Shown one piece after another: positions 35,386 through 43,217 of a DNA stretch of 64,000 nucleotides (position 1 is the first letter of the stretch; every line of letters begins with the position of its first letter). The stretch spans positions 248,001-312,000 of the forward strand of contig CAKOLO010000002.1 of NCBI GenBank assembly GCA_934096235.1, given 5' to 3'. This stretch comes from an uncultured Bacilli bacterium. Lineage in GTDB: Bacteria > Bacillota_I > Bacilli_A > RF39 > UBA660. Position numbers and translations under genes: made by a program. Under the pieces are notes generated by a model. It saw only the letters and a list, made by a program, of their open reading frames with translations, searched no databases and had not been told where the DNA came from.

Positions 35386-35414
35386 ATTATAGCAAATTAT
35401 ATGCGCTATTTCAA
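35386..35414 (-). promoter_or_regulatory. SigmaA-type promoter of tRNA-Cys
   Basis: Minus-strand TTGAAA (35414-35409), 17-base spacer, perfect TATAAT (35391-35386). The -35 box lies inside the end of the upstream membrane-protein gene. Confidence 0.75.
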
Positions 35415-37013
35415 CACAAATGTGTATTTTAAGCCTCGAATTGTTAAAATTATTTCAATTTTATTAGCTTCTTCTAATTCTAATGGTACTTCTAGATAAG
35501 TATATTCACTATTTGATAATTTATTACTTATTTTTGAAATACTTGTTGATTTGTATTTACCATATACTCTATATTCTAATTTTCCAAAGTTAGTTATTAA
35601 ATCTGCGATATCATTAATATACTTTTTTATATAAATATTATCATCAATTGTAGTTCTTGCTTTTAGTCTTAATACACCTACTTCACCTTTACCTACTGTA
35701 CTTGGTTTTATAATATTGGTATTTTTACTACAATTATCTTTTATACAATAGTCATATGTTTCTTTAAAAGATTTATCAATTTCATACTCTGTTATTGTTG
35801 TACTAGTTTCTCCTAAAATACTTTTATTAAAGTTTACTTCTATAGGTAAATAGTATTTTCCTATTTCTGTTTCTTTACTATCTATATCTTTTGGTTTTAT
35901 AATTATATCTTTATATTTGCTTTCTATATTACCAAATTGTCCATCGTTATAATTTTTTATTTTAAATATATATTCTTTCTTAACATTTTCTGATGGCACT
36001 TCAAATGCTACTATTAATGTTTCAGTAACACCTGATTTTATTTCCATTGGTGAATATGATTTTCCTAAATCACTAAGTTGGTTTTCTAATCCAAAAGTTG
36101 GTATTAATAAATCGTTATCATCTTCTAATCGATATGACTCTCTTACTAAGTTTGAACTCCATGTAGTTTTATTAGTAACAGTTAATTTCACAACTACATA
36201 CGATTTATCTTTAGATAATGTATTTCCACTTAGATCTTTAGTAATTATATATGAATTAGTTATTTTATATGAAAGATTATTAGCAATTATTTCTTCATTT
36301 TCATTATAGTCAACGTTATATACTTTTAAATTTATGAATACTACTAATGAAGTTATTAATACTATTATAGAGGCACATATTGTTACAAAAAATTTGTTTT
36401 CCAATATAAAGTATTTTGTTAATCTAAAGAATTTTCTTATAAATCTTGCAGTTTTATAGTTGTTTTTTCCAAAGACTACTTCTACTTCTTCATAGTCTGA
36501 TGTATCTATTTGTAATTCTTCTAAATCTTTTTTAAAATCAAATTGTTTTACATTAAATCCTAGTGTTCTTCCTAAAATTATAAATAAGAATGCTATTTGT
36601 GGAAGAAGAACTATCGCACTTATATCTCTTATAGCTCTTATAGAATCAAATTTTAATCCAGTTTGTTCTAAGCCATGAAATACACTAAATATATATATAA
36701 AGTATGCAAACAGCAATAAATAATATAAGCATAACCACATATATGTTTTTCTATCTTTATTCTTCATCGATAGAATAAAATATATTAATGCACTAAATAG
36801 TATTGCTAGGATGGTGACTGTAAATAGCATTATATCTATATAATCCGATGCTAATGTCGATGATAATGTGTATGTATGATTTGTAGCGTAATCGCTAAAA
36901 AAAGTATATATTCCTACAGAACGTACACCTAAGTATGCAAGCATAACAAAAAGAATACCGTGTATCCATCTAAACTTTTTAATTAAAAAAGCATAAGGTT
37001 TTTTTATGATCAC
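35406..37013 (-). CDS. Large membrane protein with extracytoplasmic beta domain, unknown function
   Basis: 535 residues from GTG 37013, nine bases after AGGAG; an in-frame TTG directly abuts the AGGAG and is impossible as a start. About five membrane helices in the first 230 residues, then a long extracytoplasmic beta-rich region whose middle (SYVVVKLTVTNKTTWSS, VTETLIVAFEVP) resembles DUF4352-type folds. Two Cys (CIKDNCSKN) may form a disulfide. No enzyme motif. It leads the 35-37 kb group of envelope genes. Confidence 0.65.
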   Translation of the reverse strand: MIIKKPYAFLIKKFRWIHGILFVMLAYLGVRSVGIYTFFSDYATNHTYTLSSTLASDYIDIMLFTVTILAILFSALIYFILSMKNKDRKTYMWLCLYYLLLFAYFIYIFSVFHGLEQTGLKFDSIRAIRDISAIVLLPQIAFLFIILGRTLGFNVKQFDFKKDLEELQIDTSDYEEVEVVFGKNNYKTARFIRKFFRLTKYFILENKFFVTICASIIVLITSLVVFINLKVYNVDYNENEEIIANNLSYKITNSYIITKDLSGNTLSKDKSYVVVKLTVTNKTTWSSNLVRESYRLEDDNDLLIPTFGLENQLSDLGKSYSPMEIKSGVTETLIVAFEVPSENVKKEYIFKIKNYNDGQFGNIESKYKDIIIKPKDIDSKETEIGKYYLPIEVNFNKSILGETSTTITEYEIDKSFKETYDYCIKDNCSKNTNIIKPSTVGKGEVGVLRLKARTTIDDNIYIKKYINDIADLITNFGKLEYRVYGKYKSTSISKISNKLSNSEYTYLEVPLELEEANKIEIILTIRGLKYTFVLK

Positions 37014-37049
37014 GTTACCCAACTCCTATTATAAAAAGTATATCACGAT

Positions 37050-37080
37050 ATATAAAAAAAGACTAGTATTTAGTCTTTTT
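37050..37080 (-). terminator. Terminator of the LysM gene
   Basis: AAAAGACTA (37057-37065) and TAGTCTTTT (37071-37079), 5-base loop, T7 on the minus strand. Confidence 0.75.
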
Positions 37081-37401
37081 TTTATAGTAAATCATTTGTC
37101 CTGGTAGTAAGTATATTGTTTTATTATTATCAACTATATCTCCTTCTTTTACCCCAAATATATTACTTACATTATATAGTGTATCTCCATCTTTAGTTAT
37201 ATAATAACTTACATCCTTTTTTGGTATTAATAATGTTTGTCCAGGATATATATATTCATCTAAATTAAGTCCATTTAGTTCAGCTAATAATTTTGTATTA
37301 ACGTTAAATTCTTTTGATATTTTATATATTGAATCTCCTTTTTTAATTTCATATAAAGTATAGAATGGACTTTCTAATTCCTTAGTATTATTATTTAACA
37401 T
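37063..37401 (-). CDS. Signal-less two-LysM protein
   Basis: 112 residues, TAGGTGAT before ATG. Two LysM domains (YEIKKGDSIYKISKEFNV and YITKDGDTLYNVSNIFGV), which bind N-acetylglucosamine in peptidoglycan, fill the whole protein. There is no signal peptide or membrane helix. LysM proteins made without a signal are typical of mother-cell spore-coat proteins (SafA-like), so a role in spore coat or cortex attachment is possible. A SigmaK-like box may lie upstream. This is inference. Confidence 0.75.
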   Translation of the reverse strand: MLNNNTKELESPFYTLYEIKKGDSIYKISKEFNVNTKLLAELNGLNLDEYIYPGQTLLIPKKDVSYYITKDGDTLYNVSNIFGVKEGDIVDNNKTIYLLPGQMIYYKKKTKY

Positions 37402-37441
37402 ATAATCACCTAAAGTATTATATGTTTATATCTTTTAAGTG

Positions 37442-38551
37442 TTATTTAATATATGTAAAAATGGTATTATCTTTATTAAAGTTAAGTTCATAGTTGTAGA
37501 ATACTTTATTATTTCCTTTTAGTGGATTATAAAGATATAGATTATCTTCATATATATAGTATATATCATTTTTAGATTCAAATATTATATTAGTAATATT
37601 ATTAGAGATTTTAGTATTTATTGATTTGTTTTCATTGATTTGTTTATATAATGCATTTTCATTGATAGTATATATGTAATTAGAATTATTGTTTTGATTA
37701 TATTTTATTTTATCTATTTTATATTCTGTTTTACTACAGTTAACCCATTCTCCATTTTCATATTTAACAAATCCTTTTTCATTATTAGAAAATATTTCTA
37801 ATTTGTTTTTCTTTAGATTTAGTTCATATAAAATACTATTTTTATTATCAAATATATATAGTTTATTTTTTATATCTCCGACTATATATGAATCAAAGTC
37901 TATTTTTTTGTCTAGATTTATATAATCAATTTTTTGAGTTTCTATATTAAATGTTACTAATGATGAATATTCATGTTCTTCGTCATAGTTTGGCATATAT
38001 ATTGTATTTTTAATCATGTATGATATTGAATTATCATATCTATCTTTTTTAAATATATTTATATTTTTGTATGAATCTCCATTCATTATAATATAGCCTT
38101 TATAGGTCCATAGAGCCATATACTCATTATTCTTAAGTAAATTATAGTAGACAAAGTCTTTATCAGGTTTAGAATCTATATTTGACTTAATTTGGTATTC
38201 ACTAATTAGTTTATCATCTATTAAGTTATAATCAATATATTCTTTATTTTCTTTATCGTAACATAATGGATAAGTATCTATATTTTCTATATAAGGTATA
38301 ATACAAGAATAATTAGTTAATTCTAACTCTTCTATTTTATATATTTCAGTTTTTGATAGTTTTCTTTTTTCATATATATCGAAGTTATAAGTTATGTCTT
38401 TTTTTATTTCAAAATAAAATCTCGAATTTTTATATATTGTTTTTACTTCATAATCATTTACCTTGTATTCAATTTTATAGTTAGATATATAATACTTAGT
38501 AAATATTACTATTAAGCTTATTATAATTATTAAGAATAAACTTTTTTTCAT
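37442..38551 (-). CDS. Hypothetical membrane-anchored extracytoplasmic protein
   Basis: 369 residues, AGGGTGA before ATG. One N-terminal helix (4-20), then a Tyr/Asn/Lys-rich domain with repeated short strands (NTIYMPNYDEE, NKLYIFDNKN, NALYKQINENK, NDIYYIYEDN), like a beta-propeller. No known domain. Its anchored topology and repeat style match the protein at 34.3-35.2 kb. Confidence 0.6.
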   Translation of the reverse strand: MKKSLFLIIIISLIVIFTKYYISNYKIEYKVNDYEVKTIYKNSRFYFEIKKDITYNFDIYEKRKLSKTEIYKIEELELTNYSCIIPYIENIDTYPLCYDKENKEYIDYNLIDDKLISEYQIKSNIDSKPDKDFVYYNLLKNNEYMALWTYKGYIIMNGDSYKNINIFKKDRYDNSISYMIKNTIYMPNYDEEHEYSSLVTFNIETQKIDYINLDKKIDFDSYIVGDIKNKLYIFDNKNSILYELNLKKNKLEIFSNNEKGFVKYENGEWVNCSKTEYKIDKIKYNQNNNSNYIYTINENALYKQINENKSINTKISNNITNIIFESKNDIYYIYEDNLYLYNPLKGNNKVFYNYELNFNKDNTIFTYIK

Positions 38552-38583
38552 TTACTTCACCCTAATAAAATTATACTATATAG

Positions 38584-38611
38584 AAAGAAAAAAAACTAGT
38601 TTCCTAGTTTT
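38584..38611 (-). terminator. Terminator of the thioredoxin-fold gene
   Basis: AAAACTAG, loop TTTC, CTAGTTTT; on the minus strand a T8 run follows, just after the stop codon. Confidence 0.75.
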
Positions 38612-38622
38612 TATTTACTTTT

Positions 38623-39402
38623 CTATTCTTCTAATAATCCTGCTTCTTTAAGCATATCTCTTGCAGATGTTTCATCTTGTTCTCCTGTATGATCTAATAC
38701 GAAGTTTCTATCTTTTACTATAAATGTATAAGGTACATATCCTTCATAGTTTTTAAGATTAATAGAATTTGTTAATATTGTATAATCATCTTCTGATAGT
38801 TCATCTGATTCAAAGAAATATAATTTAATATTTTCTTTTTCACATACTTCTGTAATTACTGGTTTATAATTCTTACAATGAGGACAAGTAGAACTTGCGA
38901 TTACTGTTACTACTCCTGCTCCACTATTTAAATCATTATACCAATTTTTTATAGTATCAGATGCTAATTTAACATCTACTGTTTTTAATTCAGTACTGTC
39001 ATTTTGCGCATTATTATCTCCTTTATCAGTTAGAATAAATGACATACCTATAAATAACCAAATACATAATGCAGTAAGTCCAGCTTTTCCTGCTTTTAAT
39101 GCATCTTGTTTTCTTTTGTTCTTCCATACAAAGTATAAGATTATTCCCACTGGTGGTAATACAATTCCTAAAAGAATCCATAACCATCCTAAATCTTTAT
39201 TTTTCTTAACTGGCTTAACCACTTCTTTAACTGCTACTGCAACTTTTTCTTCTTTTTGTTCTTTTACTACTTTTTGTTCTTTTACTACTTTTTGTTGCTT
39301 GTTATTTGTTGTCTTTTTAGTATTGTTTGTTGGAACTTTTGTTGTCTTTTTAGCAGTGTCATTTATCTTTTTTCCTTTTTTATTATTTTTAGCTGTTGCC
39401 AT
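38623..39402 (-). CDS. Membrane thioredoxin-fold protein with DsbA-like CPHC
   Basis: 259 residues, GGAGGTAAACG before ATG. Residues 1-70 are Lys/Thr/Gln low complexity (KVVKEQ repeats), then two helices (about 71-93 and 108-124) and a thioredoxin fold with Cys173-Pro-His-Cys176, the active site of DsbA, not of thioredoxin (CGPC). If the fold is outside, it would oxidise or isomerise disulfides, and a Cys-rich protein gene lies just upstream. Topology is ambiguous, since both the N-terminus and the inter-helix loop are basic. A terminator separates it from that gene, so it has its own transcript. Confidence 0.75.
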   Translation of the reverse strand: MATAKNNKKGKKINDTAKKTTKVPTNNTKKTTNNKQQKVVKEQKVVKEQKEEKVAVAVKEVVKPVKKNKDLGWLWILLGIVLPPVGIILYFVWKNKRKQDALKAGKAGLTALCIWLFIGMSFILTDKGDNNAQNDSTELKTVDVKLASDTIKNWYNDLNSGAGVVTVIASSTCPHCKNYKPVITEVCEKENIKLYFFESDELSEDDYTILTNSINLKNYEGYVPYTFIVKDRNFVLDHTGEQDETSARDMLKEAGLLEE

Positions 39403-39447
39403 ACGTTTACCTCCATATTAAGTTTATCTTTTTTTAGTGAAAATTAC

Positions 39448-39481
39448 AAGAAAAAAGAGAAATATTCTCTAATATTTCTCT
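39448..39481 (-). terminator. Terminator of the Cys-rich operon
   Basis: AGAGAAATATT (39456-39466), 4-base loop, AATATTTCTCT (39471-39481): an 11-bp stem followed by TTTTTTC on the minus strand. Confidence 0.8.
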
Positions 39482-39483
39482 AA

Positions 39484-41118
39484 TTATTCACATTTTTCTT
39501 CGCCTTGAGTTGTTCTTGTTTCTCCAGTTTTTGTCCATCCAGATAAGTTTTCACTCTTACTCCATTTATATATTGTTTTCTTAGATGTTGTCTTTGTTGC
39601 ATTTATTTTAGTAGTAGAGTATTTATTACATTTATTTCCTTCAAGTTTATATCCACTGTCACATTTCTTAGTTGTAGATGTTTCAGTTATAGTTTTCTTA
39701 CAATATTTACCATCAAGTTTGTATCCTTTTTCAGTACATTCATAATGATAAGAACCATTTTTAACTATATAACATTTTAAGTTTGCTCCTGATCCAGTTG
39801 AATAATTTGCTTTAGATGGGCACTTATATGAGTAACCATTTGAAACTTTTTCTAAGTAGTAACATTTTAAGTTTGATCCTGATCCTGTGCTTCCGTCTGC
39901 TTTAGATGGACACTTATAACTTACACTTCCAGCAGTTGATGTCTCTTGGTAGTAATAACATTTTAAGTTTGATCCAGAACCTTCGCTTCCTTCAGCATAT
40001 GATGGACAACTATAAGTTGTTGAACCTGGAGTTGTTGTAGTTTTATTTCTATAACATGTATCAGTATATGTTTTTGTTACATCTCTATAACATGTATCAG
40101 TATATGCTTTATTTACATCACTACAAGATTGATAAGGAACTGATTTATAACATGTATTACATGATGTTTTATATACACCACCTACATATTTTGTAGAACA
40201 GTTACAACTATATGCTTCTTTTTTGTATTTAGTTGTACATTGTTTATCTGTTTTATATTTTGTACAATTGTAAGATTCTCTTACAGTTTTTGTTTTTTGA
40301 CAACTATATGCTTCTTTAGTAGTTGATGTACTTCCACTTGTTGTTGATTTAATTGGATTTACATAAACTTTAGTTCTTGTTGTAGTACCTACAGATACAA
40401 CTTTAATTGGATCTATATATACTCTTTCATAAGATGCATAATTTTTAGTTTTAATTACATCTACTTGTTTTTTAGTACCATTATCGTATACTTTTTTAGC
40501 ATCAATAACGTCTACTTTAGTTGTTGTATTTGTTTTAGTTGCTGCTTTAGAGTCAATTAAGTTACTCTTAACACAATATTTACCATCTTTTTTATATCCA
40601 CTTGGACATTTATAAGTAGTAACATTGCTTAATTTTTTATATTTATATTCTGTTATTTGTTCTACACTACAAGTTTTACTACATAAAGCATCTTTACAAT
40701 AATTATGACATCCTAGAATTTTAATTGTATAATTACTTTCTTTATTACATACTAGGTTTGTTTTTAATTCATAACCATTGTCAGTTTTTGTAACACTTAC
40801 ATATGAATCATATTGATTACAAGAATTACCATCTTCATCTACGAAAGGTAAAACTAATTTTTTATCAAACATATCTGCAAGTGATATTTTATTTGATTGT
40901 CCTATTTCTTTAGGTAACTTGTCATCTGTAAAATAACTTTCTCCACCTTCTTGCATATATTTAATATTTTCTCTAAACACATTGCTGTAGAATGGAGCCA
41001 TATTTGGAACATTCTTTTGGAATAACCAAACTAATATAAAGATAAACAATGCTGCGAATATTAATTTTACAACTATATCAAGTATACTAAATCTAGAACC
41101 TCTTTCATTACTATACAT
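39484..41118 (-). CDS. Cys-rich repeat envelope protein
   Basis: 544 residues with GGGGG before ATG. One membrane helix (about 13-34) is followed by an extracytoplasmic part with more than 30 Cys in short Thr/Lys/Tyr modules. Three copies of a roughly 30-residue unit (CPS.A....GSGSNLKCY) and several GY.LDG.YC modules occur, plus CxC and TDTCYR repeats. It is likely a disulfide-stabilised surface stalk. It is in an operon with the 473-residue membrane protein. No known family recognised; similar modules end the InlB-repeat protein at 14.3 kb. Confidence 0.7.
   Translation of the reverse strand: MYSNERGSRFSILDIVVKLIFAALFIFILVWLFQKNVPNMAPFYSNVFRENIKYMQEGGESYFTDDKLPKEIGQSNKISLADMFDKKLVLPFVDEDGNSCNQYDSYVSVTKTDNGYELKTNLVCNKESNYTIKILGCHNYCKDALCSKTCSVEQITEYKYKKLSNVTTYKCPSGYKKDGKYCVKSNLIDSKAATKTNTTTKVDVIDAKKVYDNGTKKQVDVIKTKNYASYERVYIDPIKVVSVGTTTRTKVYVNPIKSTTSGSTSTTKEAYSCQKTKTVRESYNCTKYKTDKQCTTKYKKEAYSCNCSTKYVGGVYKTSCNTCYKSVPYQSCSDVNKAYTDTCYRDVTKTYTDTCYRNKTTTTPGSTTYSCPSYAEGSEGSGSNLKCYYYQETSTAGSVSYKCPSKADGSTGSGSNLKCYYLEKVSNGYSYKCPSKANYSTGSGANLKCYIVKNGSYHYECTEKGYKLDGKYCKKTITETSTTKKCDSGYKLEGNKCNKYSTTKINATKTTSKKTIYKWSKSENLSGWTKTGETRTTQGEEKCE
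39771..40014 (+). repeat. Three direct repeats encoding Cys/GSG units
   Basis: 58-base units at 39771-39828, 39861-39918 and 39957-40014, each reading AACATTTTAAGTTTG at one end, spaced 90 and 96 bases. They lie in frame in the Cys-rich gene and encode the CPS...GSGSNLKCY module. Confidence 0.75.
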
Positions 41119-41137
41119 AATTCATTTCCCCCTTTAA

Positions 41138-42559
41138 TTATTTCAATGTCATTTGTTTAAGTTCTTTATATTTAAATTCAAGTTCATCTCTTAAGTCTTG
41201 ATCAAAAGCTATTGAATCTGGTTCTTTATCAACTTCGATTCCAGCTGCTTTTGCAATAACTGTATCATATTCACCACTAGTTACTCCAACGAAGATTTCA
41301 TTTACAGTTAATTTTTTCATTGTTTTTGTATAATAGTCAACACAAGCATCTATACATACAGGTTGCATTGCATTTAAGTTATATTCAAATACATATGGTC
41401 CATATTTTGCAACTGATGCATTTAATGCTAATGCTCTTTCTTTTGCAGGTAAATCGAATGGACTTTTATAATCAGTCATTTGACCATCTATTTCATAGTT
41501 CATTCCTTGAAGTGACCATTCATACCATAACTTTTGTCCTAATGAAGCAATTGCTGCTTGAGCTTTTTCTCCATCACGATTATTTCTAGCATCAGCTACG
41601 TTTTCATAATCCTCATCATATTTCATCATGAAGTTTGATAAATCACTACCATCTACTGCAAATAAGTGAGTTGGTACATTATATATTTTATCAAGTGATG
41701 GTGATGATGGAAGATCAGCAGTTATTTTTGTTAATGCTTGAATATAATCATCTGTTAAGTTAGCATCGAAGTATTTATTACCATCTGCATCTAATGGAAG
41801 TTCTCCATTTGCTACTCTAATAATGTTAGCAATTTTTTCTGGAGTAATCATTTCTTGTTCAGTTGGTGTTAATTTACTTCTAAATTGTTCAAAATATGTA
41901 TTGTATAAGTAATTTGCTCTTGCATTTACTTGTTCATCATTTGTTACATCTTTGAATTGTCCATATTTACCAGTTAATTCTTCATCTATATCAGTATCAG
42001 TGTCGACTATTGCGATATCACCATCTTGTGTTTTAGCTGAACATCCTCTAAGACCATATCCAAGTCCAGCTGCTGCTGCTAATGCTAACACTCCAGCGAT
42101 AACCTTTTTAGCTTTTCCACCTTTTTTATTTTCTTTGTTTTCATATTCTTCAGTTTCTTCTTCAACTACAGTTGGTTCAACTTCTTGTTCTTTCTTTTCT
42201 TCTTCAACAGGAACATTATATTTTTCAATTAATGAACTTTCAAATTTGTTGAAGTTTGATACTGCTTTCATGAATTTTTTTGAAGCTTCTTTTTCTTCGT
42301 CTGAACCTTCTTCTAAAGCTAATGATGCTTTATACATTTCTTCTAATTCAGCATTTAATTCTTTATATGACTTTAATTCTTTATCTGCAGCCATATATTT
42401 TTTGTATGCTTCTTGTGCTTCTTTAGCTTTAGCATTTTGTGCTTCAATATTTTCAGGTTCCATTTTCTTAATTAGCTCATATTCACTAACTAATTGATTT
42501 GATTTTTTTGCACTGTTATATCTAGCTGTTTCAATTGCTTTTACTACATTTTTTTTCAT
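41138..42559 (-). CDS. Membrane protein with coiled-coil N-terminus, unknown function
   Basis: 473 residues from ATG 42559, where AAGGGGG gives a site; an upstream frame start would lie inside the promoter. Residues 1-115 are Lys/Glu-rich coiled coil, 115-150 acidic and basic linker, one helix at about 152-172 (AGVLALAAAAGLGYGL) followed by RGCSAK, then a 300-residue extracytoplasmic helical domain. No motif recognised. It shares a strong promoter with the Cys-rich protein, 20 bases away, so the two likely act together in the envelope. Confidence 0.65.
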   Translation of the reverse strand: MKKNVVKAIETARYNSAKKSNQLVSEYELIKKMEPENIEAQNAKAKEAQEAYKKYMAADKELKSYKELNAELEEMYKASLALEEGSDEEKEASKKFMKAVSNFNKFESSLIEKYNVPVEEEKKEQEVEPTVVEEETEEYENKENKKGGKAKKVIAGVLALAAAAGLGYGLRGCSAKTQDGDIAIVDTDTDIDEELTGKYGQFKDVTNDEQVNARANYLYNTYFEQFRSKLTPTEQEMITPEKIANIIRVANGELPLDADGNKYFDANLTDDYIQALTKITADLPSSPSLDKIYNVPTHLFAVDGSDLSNFMMKYDEDYENVADARNNRDGEKAQAAIASLGQKLWYEWSLQGMNYEIDGQMTDYKSPFDLPAKERALALNASVAKYGPYVFEYNLNAMQPVCIDACVDYYTKTMKKLTVNEIFVGVTSGEYDTVIAKAAGIEVDKEPDSIAFDQDLRDELEFKYKELKQMTLK

Positions 42560-42590
42560 ATTATTTACCCCCTTTGTAAATATGTCTTGT

Positions 42591-42619
42591 ATTATACCAC
42601 AAACTTGCATTTTTGTCAA
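42591..42619 (-). promoter_or_regulatory. Perfect-consensus SigmaA promoter of the envelope operon
   Basis: Minus-strand TTGACA (42619-42614), 17-base spacer ending in TGG, TATAAT (42596-42591). Full -35 and -10 consensus in a window where most promoters are weaker. Confidence 0.85.
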
Positions 42620-42691
42620 TATTTGTCGATATCTATCATATTTACCTTATCAACTTTTCGGTTCATATTATAACACAACTTATATAAAAAA

Positions 42692-43123
42692 TCAACTTTT
42701 TTTGATATTGCTTATCATTTTAGGTATCTTTTTGTTTAATTTTGCCTCAAAAAATGTAAATATTGCTAAAATTCCATATATAATTCCCTTTAAAATATTT
42801 TTTATGATCTTAATAGACGAAATGTATGTTATTGAACTATCTATATAACTCATGTTATTTATGATGATTTTATTAAGTATATAAGAATTAAAGATTCCTA
42901 TGATTATTATAAGTATTAGTTTACTAATTCTAGCACTTGAATAATTTCTTTTATAATTATATGTAACAGGTATTAGTAAAAATAATATAATAAGATTAAT
43001 AGATAAATAAATAACACCATATAGGGTTGTATCTACTTTAAAATATTTAATTAGTTCTATAAAAGATAATATCATAAAAACTAATGTTAATACATATAAT
43101 ATAGTCTTTTTTAATTTATACAT
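42692..43123 (-). CDS. Small multi-pass membrane protein, unknown
   Basis: 143 residues, AGGAGTGA before ATG, stop TGA. Four hydrophobic helices, no motif recognised, basic C-terminus (KLNKKIPKMISNIKKS). Divergent from the RNB gene. Confidence 0.55.
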   Translation of the reverse strand: MYKLKKTILYVLTLVFMILSFIELIKYFKVDTTLYGVIYLSINLIILFLLIPVTYNYKRNYSSARISKLILIIIIGIFNSYILNKIIINNMSYIDSSITYISSIKIIKNILKGIIYGILAIFTFFEAKLNKKIPKMISNIKKS

Positions 43124-43217
43124 TTTATCACTCCTAATTAAATTATATCATATAGATTAAAAACCTTGTTATTTTTTTAAATAATGTGTTATTATTATTT
43201 TAGAAAGTGAGTTAACT

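Noticed and set aside
39771..40014. CRISPR-like array of three repeats
   Set aside because: Units are in frame in a coding gene, the spacers encode related protein, and no cas genes are nearby.
41952..42497. Long plus-strand open frame opposite the 473-residue protein
   Set aside because: It is Ser/Ala-rich antisense shadow of a gene with ribosome site and promoter, with no start signal of its own.
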